Shown piece by piece: positions 1 to 6,448 of a stretch of DNA of 64,000 nt. Both the position numbers and the translations under genes were made by a program. This DNA comes from Rheinheimera sp. 4Y26. Its GTDB lineage: Bacteria; Pseudomonadota; Gammaproteobacteria; Enterobacterales; Alteromonadaceae. How positions within the stretch are numbered: the stretch's first letter is position 1; the number at the start of each line of letters is the position of its first letter. The stretch spans positions 62,001 to 126,000 of the forward strand of contig NZ_JAOBWS010000010.1 of the NCBI RefSeq assembly GCF_025245835.1. The letters are read 5' to 3'. The notes beneath the pieces are model-generated. The model was not told the DNA's origin. It made no database searches and saw nothing but the letters and a program-made list of their open reading frames with translations.

Positions 1-833
1 TGACTCAGGTCACAGGCACTGTGGCTTATGGTTTTGAAATTAATATGGATACCAGCACAGGTGCTTTTGCCGCCGGTGATAAATTTTTGTTTAAACCTTT
101 AAGTGTTGCTGCCAACGAAATTGCACTGGCCACCACCAGGCCGGAAGATCTGGCGCTGGCATCTCCGGTGCGGGGCGACTTTACGCTGAATAACCTGGGC
201 AATGCCCGTTTTGGCGACATCAAGGTTACAGATACCACGGCGCCACCTTTTGCTACGTCCGGGGTGTTAACCGGCGGGCCCTTTACCGTGCGGTATCTTG
301 GCGGTGATGATTTTGAGATTTTTGATGGCACCAATACCTCACTGGGTACCACAGGCGCCATGCCAGGTGGTTTGTATAACAATGTGATGGCTGCGGCCGG
401 CCTTGGCACCTATGGTTTTGATTTTAACATTACCGGTGTGCCCAAACCCGGTGATACTTTTACCATCGATTACAACACCTCTGGTTTTAAAGATAACCGC
501 AATGGTTTGATGCTTTCGTCGTTACAAACAGCAGATTTGATCAGAAAAAATGCAGTTTCTACCGCTGCTGCCGATAACAGTTCATCGTTGACCGAAGCTT
601 ATGGTGATGTGGTCAGTTTTGTCGGCCAGAAAACAGCCCAAATCCGCATTGCTTCAGAGTCGGCAAAGTCGGTACTGGCGCAGTCGGAAGCCTGGTATGA
701 ATCAGTGTCCGGGGTGAATCTGGATGAAGAAGCGGCAAATTTAATCCGCTTTCAGCAAAGTTATGCCGCAGCGGCAAAGATTATTGCAACTTCACAAACT
801 ATCTTTGATACGCTGCTGCAAGCTGCGAGGTAA
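1..833 (+). CDS. flgK: Flagellar hook-associated protein 1 FlgK (C-terminal part, 5' end outside window)
   Basis: FlgK is the first junction protein between the hook and the flagellin filament; it is exported through the flagellar secretion system. The reading frame is open from base 3 with no start codon needed, so the window cuts the gene and about 276 codons remain; full-length members are usually 450-680 residues. The last 40 residues carry the conserved FlgK/FlgE tail (LDEEAANLIRFQQSYAAAAK followed by IIATSQTIFDTLL), a D0 coiled-coil helix. flgL starts 3 bases after the stop, so the two are co-transcribed. Family assignment is secure; the N-terminal half cannot be judged. Confidence 0.95.
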   Translation, partial: TQVTGTVAYGFEINMDTSTGAFAAGDKFLFKPLSVAANEIALATTRPEDLALASPVRGDFTLNNLGNARFGDIKVTDTTAPPFATSGVLTGGPFTVRYLGGDDFEIFDGTNTSLGTTGAMPGGLYNNVMAAAGLGTYGFDFNITGVPKPGDTFTIDYNTSGFKDNRNGLMLSSLQTADLIRKNAVSTAAADNSSSLTEAYGDVVSFVGQKTAQIRIASESAKSVLAQSEAWYESVSGVNLDEEAANLIRFQQSYAAAAKIIATSQTIFDTLLQAAR

Positions 834-835
834 TT

Positions 836-2065
836 ATGCGTCTTTCATTTAATCAGACATATGCCGTTAACGTGGCGGCCATTGGTAAAGCACAGGAAAG
901 GTTGCAAATGGCCAGCGCTAAGCTGGAAAAACAAACCAAAATTCTGACGCCGGCCGATGATCCGTCCGGCGCTGCCCGGGTGGCTGCGCTGGATCAACAA
1001 ATTGACAGCACAGGTCAATATCAGGTGAACAGCAATATGCTGTCAAACAGCCTGGATGTCGAAGAAACGGTGCTGCGCAGTATTCAGAGTTCAATTCAGC
1101 AAGCCAAAACCCTGGTGATCTCATTGGGCAACGGCTCAAACTCACAAACTGAAAGGGCGGCTATTGCCGGACAGCTCGCCAACGTCAGAGCAGAAATTTT
1201 TGATTTAATGAACCAGCGTGACTCCAACGGTGGTTATTTATTTTCCGGTTTTAATGAAAAAACCCAGTCGTATGAATACAACGAATCAACCGGTTATTAC
1301 GATTTTAAAGGCGATGAAGGGCAGAAGTACCTGCAGGTGTCAACCTCTGTCACTGTGCCGGCCAATGACAGCGGCAAAAACATCTTTGAAACTGTCGACG
1401 CCCGCAATAAAGCCATTAACGTCACTCCTGGCGGTGGTATCACGACCGCTGTGATTGAAGTGGCAAGCCAGTCAATTTTTGACGGTTTTTACAGTCAAAA
1501 ATATGACGGCGTCACCCCAGCCAATAACGATTATCGTGTCAGCTACACTGCACCGGATCAATACGCCATTACCCTGCAAAGTGGTGCGCCTTTAGTACCG
1601 CCCGTGGGTGGCACAGTATTGCCCGGGCAGGCGGTGAATTTTAACGGTTTAAAAATTGACCATATTGGTACTTTCCCGGGTCAGATTGATTTCAGTCTGA
1701 GCCCGCCGGCCAAGAAAAACATTCTGAATACACTGACCGATGTGATTAATGCGGTGATCCGGGATCAGCTTGATCCGGACCAGCTCAGAGAAGTGTTGGT
1801 GGATACATCGGTACAAGTCGACCGGGCTGCGTTAAAAGTGGGTGAAACTGTTTCAGCATTAGGTGGCCGCCAGAATCTGATCAGCAGTATTTCCGGCAGT
1901 CTGGAAGATTTAAAAATTGCCAACGTGGAATATCGCGCTGATATTTATGAGCTGGATTTAGTGCAGGGTATTACCGAGCTGACCAAACAGGAAACTCAGC
2001 TACAGGTGGTGCAAAGCACTTTTACCAAAGTCACTCAGCTGAGTTTATTTGATTATATCCGCTAG
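836..2065 (+). CDS. flgL: Flagellar hook-associated protein 3 FlgL
   Basis: FlgL is the second hook-filament junction protein, sitting between FlgK and flagellin. The 409-residue product begins MRLSFNQTYAVNV and has the flagellin-like D0/D1 start with the motif LTPADDPSGAARVAALDQQI near residues 37-56, and a C-terminal D0 helix (QGITELTKQETQLQVVQSTF). Length and gene order (flgK-flgL-flagellin) are those of polar-flagellum clusters. The ATG lies 3 bases after the flgK stop. A clear intrinsic terminator follows about 30 bases after its stop, closing the flg operon before the separately promoted flagellin gene. Confidence 0.95.
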   Translation: MRLSFNQTYAVNVAAIGKAQERLQMASAKLEKQTKILTPADDPSGAARVAALDQQIDSTGQYQVNSNMLSNSLDVEETVLRSIQSSIQQAKTLVISLGNGSNSQTERAAIAGQLANVRAEIFDLMNQRDSNGGYLFSGFNEKTQSYEYNESTGYYDFKGDEGQKYLQVSTSVTVPANDSGKNIFETVDARNKAINVTPGGGITTAVIEVASQSIFDGFYSQKYDGVTPANNDYRVSYTAPDQYAITLQSGAPLVPPVGGTVLPGQAVNFNGLKIDHIGTFPGQIDFSLSPPAKKNILNTLTDVINAVIRDQLDPDQLREVLVDTSVQVDRAALKVGETVSALGGRQNLISSISGSLEDLKIANVEYRADIYELDLVQGITELTKQETQLQVVQSTFTKVTQLSLFDYIR

Positions 2066-2093
2066 CTGAGCAGTACCTGTCCGACGCCAATAC

Positions 2094-2127
2094 AAAAACC
2101 AGTCATCATCCGACTGGTTTTTTGTTT
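2094..2127 (+). terminator. Intrinsic terminator after flgL
   Basis: A 9-bp perfect stem (AAACCAGTC at 2096-2104 with GACTGGTTT at 2112-2120) and a 7-base loop are followed by a T-rich run. It is 31 bases past the flgL stop and should end the flgKL transcript. Between it and the next hairpin (2128-2341) I see no gene. Confidence 0.85.
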
Positions 2128-2341
2128 TACCAGCGCCCGTTTTATCATCACCGCAACAACCGACATCGCAATAAAGCTGTCGCCTGGTATTCATGCTTTA
2201 TCCTGAATATCGTGTTGAACAGAAAATACAAAATCAGATTTAATTGTGCGGTATTGCCGCCGATATAACAGCAACAAGCAAAGCAGATCCTATAACGGGA
2301 TCTTGCTGAGGAAGCTGTTCTGATGGGAAAGGGCAGAGAGT

Positions 2342-2378
2342 GGCGCTCTTAACCATTGGGGGTAACGTTAAGAGCGCC
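2342..2378. repeat. 12-bp perfect stem-loop upstream of fliC1, near copy of the fliC1 terminator
   Basis: GGCGCTCTTAAC (2342-2353) and GTTAAGAGCGCC (2367-2378) form a perfect 12-bp stem with a 13-base loop. Almost the same hairpin recurs at 3654-3685, just after fliC1. This upstream copy has no T-run, so it is a poor terminator as it stands. The ten bases TAAGCGGAGG adjoin both hairpins: here on the 3' side (2397-2406), at the other copy on the 5' side (3641-3650). Confidence 0.8.
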
Positions 2379-2393
2379 GTTATTTGATAAATG

Positions 2394-2420
2394 CAATAAG
2401 CGGAGGCTATATAGCTTTTA
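2394..2420 (+). other. Possible relic of a flagellin translation start
   Basis: Bases 2394-2410 match the ribosome-binding region of fliC2 (4897-4913) at 16 of 17 positions (CAATAA, one mismatch, CGGAGGCTAT). Where fliC2 then has TATGGCTTTA this site has ATAGCTTTTA, so the start codon is lost. No ORF follows. A decayed start of a deleted flagellin gene is the inference; chance similarity of two strong Shine-Dalgarno regions is the alternative. Confidence 0.4.
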
Positions 2421-2528
2421 TCTGTGACAAGTCAAAAACCCATCACAGTTAAATTATATGCACAGTCTGTGCCAGAATAAAGAAAGTTTAAGTCAAACAA
2501 CCTTTTTCAAAAAATCTGCAAAAAATTC

Positions 2529-2555
2529 TAAAGTTTCCTCCCTGGCGTCCGATAA
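2529..2555 (+). promoter_or_regulatory. Sigma-28 (FliA) promoter of fliC1
   Basis: TAAAGTTT at 2529-2536, an 11-base spacer, and TCCGATAA at 2548-2555 match the FliA consensus TAAAGTTT-N11-GCCGATAA at 15 of 16 positions. It lies 68 bases upstream of the fliC1 start, and fliA itself is in this window. Confidence 0.9.
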
Positions 2556-2623
2556 ATAAGTATCAGGCAAAAATACAAACAAAACAGTTTGTTAAACGCT
2601 TTAAGCTACCAGGAGATACCACC

Positions 2624-3619
2624 ATGGCCTTATATGTAAACAGCAACATCAGCTCATTAAATGCTCAACGTCAGATGATGAACTCTGGTTTAAATCTGGA
2701 CACTTCATTCAAACGTTTGTCTTCTGGTCTGCGTATTAACAGCGCTGCCGATGACGCCGCAGGTTTACAAATTTCTGACCGTCTGGAATCACAAATCCAG
2801 GGTCTGAACCAGGGTAACCGTAACGCCAACGACGGTATCTCTTTAGCACAAACTGCTGAAGGTGCGATGGACGAGTTAACCTCGATGTTCCAACGGGTTC
2901 GTACCCTGGCATCTCAGGCATCAAACGGTTCTAACACCGACGAAGACCGTCTGGCGATTCAGGAGGAAATCCGCTCTTTAATGGCGGAAGTTAACCGGGT
3001 GGCAACAGACACCACATTCGGTGGTCAGAAACTGCTGGATGGTACTTACAAAGCAGCTTTCCAGGTCGGTGCTGATGCAGCGCAGGTCATTGGTTTCTCA
3101 ATGAAACAGGTTGGCGGTACTGCCGGTGACACCACCTTCAGTTTGTCAGGTAACGGTGGTTTTACGCTGTCAGGTATCGCTGGAATTGCCAGTAACGCCA
3201 CAGAAAAAGCCTTAACTGATGTACTGAATACCAAACAGATTTCAGCGTTAAGCAGCATTGATAGCGCCTTTGCCTTGTCAGACGCCGCTTTTACCGCGAT
3301 TTTCTCTAAAACCGGTATCAGTGTGTCTACTCAGCTGAACGCTCAGCTGGTACTGGCTGGTATGGATTCGTTAATCGCTGTAGTTGACAAAAAACGTGCG
3401 GAATTGGGTGCGGTGCAAAACCGGTTCCAGTCAACCATTCGTAACCAGGCCAACATCAGTGAAAACCTGGCTGGCGCTAAATCACGGATCAAAGACGCAG
3501 ACTTTGCATCAGAAACTGCAGCTTTAACCCGCTCACAAATTTTACAACAGGCTTCGTCTACCATCCTGGCCCAGGCGAACCAAAGACCTCAGGCAGCTTT
3601 AAGTCTGTTACAGGGTTAA
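2624..3619 (+). CDS. fliC: Flagellin FliC1
   Basis: This is a filament subunit, 331 residues, a compact flagellin with complete D0/D1 ends and a short middle domain. The N-terminus has the hallmark SSLNAQRQ and KRLSSGLRINSAADDAAGLQ; the C-terminus has ENLAGAKSRIKDADFA and ends ASSTILAQANQRPQAALSLL. The start ATG has AGGAGA 7 bases upstream. It is transcribed alone from the sigma-28 promoter at 2529 and ended by the hairpin at 3654. By hand alignment it differs from FliC2 at about 37 of 330 positions (about 89% identity), and the middle domain is unusually well conserved between the two. It is the likely acceptor for the nonulosonic acid made by the downstream operon; acceptor residues cannot be told from sequence. 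Confidence 0.97.
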   Translation: MALYVNSNISSLNAQRQMMNSGLNLDTSFKRLSSGLRINSAADDAAGLQISDRLESQIQGLNQGNRNANDGISLAQTAEGAMDELTSMFQRVRTLASQASNGSNTDEDRLAIQEEIRSLMAEVNRVATDTTFGGQKLLDGTYKAAFQVGADAAQVIGFSMKQVGGTAGDTTFSLSGNGGFTLSGIAGIASNATEKALTDVLNTKQISALSSIDSAFALSDAAFTAIFSKTGISVSTQLNAQLVLAGMDSLIAVVDKKRAELGAVQNRFQSTIRNQANISENLAGAKSRIKDADFASETAALTRSQILQQASSTILAQANQRPQAALSLLQG

Positions 3620-3653
3620 TAGTTAACAAGTCCTGAAGCTTAAGCGGAGGTTG

Positions 3654-3691
3654 GCGCTCTTGACATGGGGTAATGTTAAGAGCGCTTTTTT
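3654..3691 (+). terminator. Intrinsic terminator of fliC1
   Basis: GCGCTCTTGAC (3654-3664) pairs with GTTAAGAGCGC (3675-3685) with one G-T pair and a 10-base loop, followed by six Ts. It lies 34 bases after the fliC1 stop and is a near copy of the hairpin at 2342-2378. Confidence 0.85.
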
Positions 3692-3766
3692 GTTGGATAG
3701 CAGTACTTTTCATCCGGCTTTGCAGCTGTCTCTGGCTGTTCAGGCTGGACATTGAGGAGGCAGGTC

Positions 3767-4654
3767 ATGCAGTTCGATCAGATCCCGCAATCACTGTGCA
3801 GTCCGTTCCAGTTGTTTTCAGCCGTTGCACCCTCGGTTGTTGTCCCCTGGTATCCATCGTTTTTTGCCGCAAAACAACTTCGTCTGATCTCAGGCCAACA
3901 CAGCTTTTGGCAACTGTGCTGTGACAGAAGCCTGCAGTCAGGCTTCGGGCCAGCTAGTGCTGCTCGTCCCGGTGTTGTAGTTCCGGAACCTGGGCAACAA
4001 GAGCCCGGGCTGATGCCATTTGCGATTCAGACTGCGGCAAACCCAAAAATTCAAAACTTTAGTGGCAACACCATCTTTGCTTTTGGTGTTGCCACTGCAG
4101 TTTTCCAACCAGCAGCCGATTTGGTGCAGGCTAAAACCCGGTTGCAAAGCGTAAGGCCCACGCTGGCTGATGCAAGCTTTAGCGCTGCGGCTGAAGCATC
4201 AGACTGGCGAACGGCGATACAAGCACCGATACCCACACCGAGATCAACACCGAAGTGGATGACTGCTGCCACAGCTGAAGCGGCGATAACTTCAATCAAT
4301 GCCAACACAGCAGCAGACGCCAGCCGCGATCACCATAGTGGCAAGGGTAACAACTGCATTGGTCGCAACAATATTCAAATGCTGGCATGTCAAAAACGGC
4401 AGCTCTATCAGTCGGATAACACAAGGCACCTGACGCCTGACGACAGGTTATCCGATAACCAGACAGCCTTTAGCCGGGCGCCGGCAAAGATGAATCAACA
4501 GCGGCAATTTACAGCAGCGGCTTTGGCCTGGTGCTGGCCGATATTTGCAGTCAGCAGGCATCAAGTTGCCGCAAAGCGTGCTTTGCATGCACTTCGGGTG
4601 CAAAATTCCGGGCTGCCAAAACAAAAAATGTCTGTAGCACAAAATTTTTTTTGA
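3767..4654 (+). CDS. Unrecognised ORF between the flagellin genes (295 aa)
   Basis: An open frame of 295 codons fills most of the gap between fliC1 and fliC2. Its ATG has a near-ideal Shine-Dalgarno (GAGGAGG, 6 bases upstream), which is the main support for translation. I recognise no family. The product is rich in Ala, Gln, Pro and Ser, has no convincing signal peptide or membrane segment, and has scattered Cys and Trp. The frame contains a long inverted repeat (4053-4104) and a 15-base palindrome (4446-4460). A hydrophobic minus-strand ORF (4051-4308) overlaps it, so the coding strand, or whether this DNA codes at all, is open. No sigma-28 or sigma-54 promoter is seen just upstream, and it starts after the fliC1 terminator. 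Confidence 0.4.
   Translation: MQFDQIPQSLCSPFQLFSAVAPSVVVPWYPSFFAAKQLRLISGQHSFWQLCCDRSLQSGFGPASAARPGVVVPEPGQQEPGLMPFAIQTAANPKIQNFSGNTIFAFGVATAVFQPAADLVQAKTRLQSVRPTLADASFSAAAEASDWRTAIQAPIPTPRSTPKWMTAATAEAAITSINANTAADASRDHHSGKGNNCIGRNNIQMLACQKRQLYQSDNTRHLTPDDRLSDNQTAFSRAPAKMNQQRQFTAAALAWCWPIFAVSRHQVAAKRALHALRVQNSGLPKQKMSVAQNFF
4053..4104. repeat. Long inverted repeat in the fliC1-fliC2 gap
   Basis: A perfect 13-bp stem (4061-4073 with 4084-4096, AGTGGCAACACCA and its complement, 10-base loop) is extended after a 2-base internal loop by a further 6 bp (AAAACT 4053-4058 with AGTTTT 4099-4104). No T-run follows. It lies inside the unrecognised ORF. Confidence 0.8.
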
Positions 4655-4736
4655 AAGCAAGTCACTGTTTTGACTTGAGAAAAATTAGGCTTTTTGTGGT
4701 ATCTGAAATTATTTTTAAATTTTTTAAAAAAATTCC

Positions 4737-4763
4737 TAAAGTAATTCAGAACGCCGCCGATAG
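4737..4763 (+). promoter_or_regulatory. Sigma-28 (FliA) promoter of fliC2
   Basis: TAAAGTAA at 4737-4744, an 11-base spacer, and GCCGATAG at 4756-4763 match the FliA consensus. It sits 151 bases upstream of the fliC2 start, so the transcript has a long, structured 5' leader. Confidence 0.85.
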
Positions 4764-4849
4764 CTTAAACAAGGGGAACTGTAATTGCAGCGACCTTGTG
4801 TTAAAAGTCTCATTATCACAATGAGTTAGGTCCAAGAAGTTCGTTTACA

Positions 4850-4889
4850 TGCTGTTTTAGCGGTTAGGGGTAACCTGTTAAAACAAGCA
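4850..4889 (+). promoter_or_regulatory. Structured 5' leader of fliC2 mRNA
   Basis: A nested hairpin: TGCT (4850-4853) and GTTTTA (4854-4859) pair with TAAAAC (4879-4884) and AGCA (4886-4889); the inner stem is GGTTA (4862-4866) with TAACC (4871-4875) around a GGGG loop. It ends 14 bases before the Shine-Dalgarno (CGGAGG, 4904-4909). A smaller hairpin precedes it (CTCATT 4809-4814 with AATGAG 4820-4825). A role in mRNA stability or translation control is inference. Confidence 0.55.
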
Positions 4890-4914
4890 TTATTATCAAT
4901 AATCGGAGGCTATT

Positions 4915-5907
4915 ATGGCTTTAGCAGTCAATACCAACGTCAGTTCGTTAAACGCCCAGCGTCAATTAATGAACAGCGGTACCAACCTGGATACATCGTT
5001 CAAACGTTTGTCTTCAGGCTTACGGATCAACAGCGCAGCTGATGACTCTGCAGGTTTGCAAATTTCTAACCGTTTAACTGGCCAGATCAACGGTCTGAAC
5101 CAGGGCATTCGTAACGCCAACGACGGTATTTCTCTGGCTCAAACTGCTGAAGGTGCAATGGACGAAGTAACGTCCATGTTCCAGCGTGTTCGTACTCTGG
5201 CATCTCAGGCATCAAACGGTTCTAACACTGATGAAGACCGTCTGGCGATTCAGGAAGAAATCCGCTCATTAATGAGCGAAGTAAACCGTGTTGCTCAGGA
5301 TACAACTTTCGGTGGTCAAAAACTGCTGGATGGTTCGTACAAAGCCAGCTTCCAGGTGGGTGCTGACGCAGCTCAGGTTATTGGTTTCTCTATGAAACAA
5401 GTAGGCGGTACTGCAGGTGACACCACTTACAGTCTGTCAGGTAACGGTGGTTTTACGCTGTCAGGTATTGCTGGTGTAGCCAGTAACGCCACAGAAAAAG
5501 CCTTAACAGATACGCTGACCACCAAACAAATTTCGGCTTTAAGTGGTATCGACAGTGACTTTGCACTGACTGATGCTGCTTTCACCGCAATTTTCACCAA
5601 AACCGGTATCAGCGTATCTACACAGGTAAATGCGCAGCTGGTGCTGGCGGGGATGGACTCGTTAATTGCCGTGGTTGACAAAAAACGTGCTGAGCTGGGT
5701 GCGGTACAAAACCGGTTCCAGTCTACCATCCGTAACCAGTCAAACATCGCTGAAAACCTGTCAGGCGCCCGTAGCCGGATCCAGGACGCAGACTTTGCAG
5801 TTGAAACTGCATCTCTGACCCGTTCTCAAATCCTGCAACAGGCCAGTACTTCGATTTTGTCTCAGGCAAACCAGCGGCCACAAGTCGCCTTGTCATTACT
5901 GGGCTAA
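4915..5907 (+). CDS. fliC: Flagellin FliC2
   Basis: Second filament subunit, 330 residues, with the same architecture as FliC1: N-terminal D0/D1 (NTNVSSLNAQRQ, GLRINSAADDSAGLQISNRL), a short middle domain, and C-terminal D1/D0 (GARSRIQDADFAVETASLTR, ending VALSLLG). The start is set by CGGAGG 5 bases before the ATG. The gene has its own sigma-28 promoter, a long structured leader and its own terminator, so it is transcribed apart from fliC1 and flaG. Two similar flagellins next to each other are common in polar-flagellated gammaproteobacteria, where they occupy different stretches of the filament; which is major cannot be read here. Confidence 0.97.
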   Translation: MALAVNTNVSSLNAQRQLMNSGTNLDTSFKRLSSGLRINSAADDSAGLQISNRLTGQINGLNQGIRNANDGISLAQTAEGAMDEVTSMFQRVRTLASQASNGSNTDEDRLAIQEEIRSLMSEVNRVAQDTTFGGQKLLDGSYKASFQVGADAAQVIGFSMKQVGGTAGDTTYSLSGNGGFTLSGIAGVASNATEKALTDTLTTKQISALSGIDSDFALTDAAFTAIFTKTGISVSTQVNAQLVLAGMDSLIAVVDKKRAELGAVQNRFQSTIRNQSNIAENLSGARSRIQDADFAVETASLTRSQILQQASTSILSQANQRPQVALSLLG

Positions 5908-5913
5908 TCGTGA

Positions 5914-5948
5914 AAAATGGCCAGCTCAGTGAGCTGGCCATTTTGATT
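5914..5948 (+). terminator. Intrinsic terminator of fliC2
   Basis: AAAATGGCCAGCTCA (5914-5928) and its exact complement (5930-5944) form a 15-bp stem ending in a T-rich tract. The hairpin begins 6 bases after the fliC2 stop. Confidence 0.9.
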
Positions 5949-5953
5949 TTGTG

Positions 5954-5967
5954 TCACCATATGGTGA
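5954..5967. promoter_or_regulatory. 14-bp perfect palindrome upstream of flaG
   Basis: TCACCATATGGTGA is a perfect palindrome between the fliC2 terminator and the flaG start (33 bases before the ATG). It could be an operator for a dimeric regulator. No sigma-28 or sigma-54 promoter could be matched in this short gap. Confidence 0.35.
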
Positions 5968-6000
5968 ACAGTGGTATTACGATTAACTGAGGAGGCAATT

Positions 6001-6429
6001 ATGGGTTACGATACAACCTTGTCTCTGGACAGAGAATTACCTGATTTATTCTCTGGCAACAGAACAAAAATCGTTAATGAAACCGAGGCCTTACCGGCAG
6101 TAGGTAAAGCAGAGGCTAAACTGTCGTCCGGTCAGGATGAAACAGCGGCAGATGCTGAAAAATCAGAACAATCAGCAGAGATGGTCGACAATGACCGGAT
6201 CAGAGAGTCGTTAGAGTCACTCAACCAGTTTATTCCACTGGTCAACACCAACCTGGTGTTCGAGTTTGATGACTTAAACGAGCCACCTATAATTAAAGTC
6301 ATCGACAAAGAAAGCAAAGAGCTTATTCGTGAAATTCCGTCACGGGATTTGGATAAAGTTGCTAAAGCTTTTGGTGATATGGTCGATACACTGAATAAGT
6401 CCGGCGCTTTATTTAATACTGAAATTTAG
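6001..6429 (+). CDS. flaG: FlaG family flagellar protein
   Basis: FlaG proteins affect filament length in polar flagella; their biochemical role is not settled. The product is 142 residues: a poorly ordered acidic first half and a conserved second half (about 70-135) with NTNLVFEFDDLNEPPIIKVI and a DKESKELIREIPSRD motif typical of the family. I chose the ATG at 6001, preceded by GAGGAGG, over an in-frame upstream start at 5971 that lacks a ribosome site. It leads a flaG-fliD-fliS-fliT-maf run. Confidence 0.93.
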   Translation: MGYDTTLSLDRELPDLFSGNRTKIVNETEALPAVGKAEAKLSSGQDETAADAEKSEQSAEMVDNDRIRESLESLNQFIPLVNTNLVFEFDDLNEPPIIKVIDKESKELIREIPSRDLDKVAKAFGDMVDTLNKSGALFNTEI

Positions 6430-6448
6430 GCCGCAAGGGGAAGATAAC

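Noticed and set aside
4051-4308. Hydrophobic minus-strand ORF of 85 codons in the flagellin gap
   Set aside because: Overlaps the longer plus-strand frame, which has the far better ribosome site, and resembles no known protein. Kept only as a caution on the coding strand.
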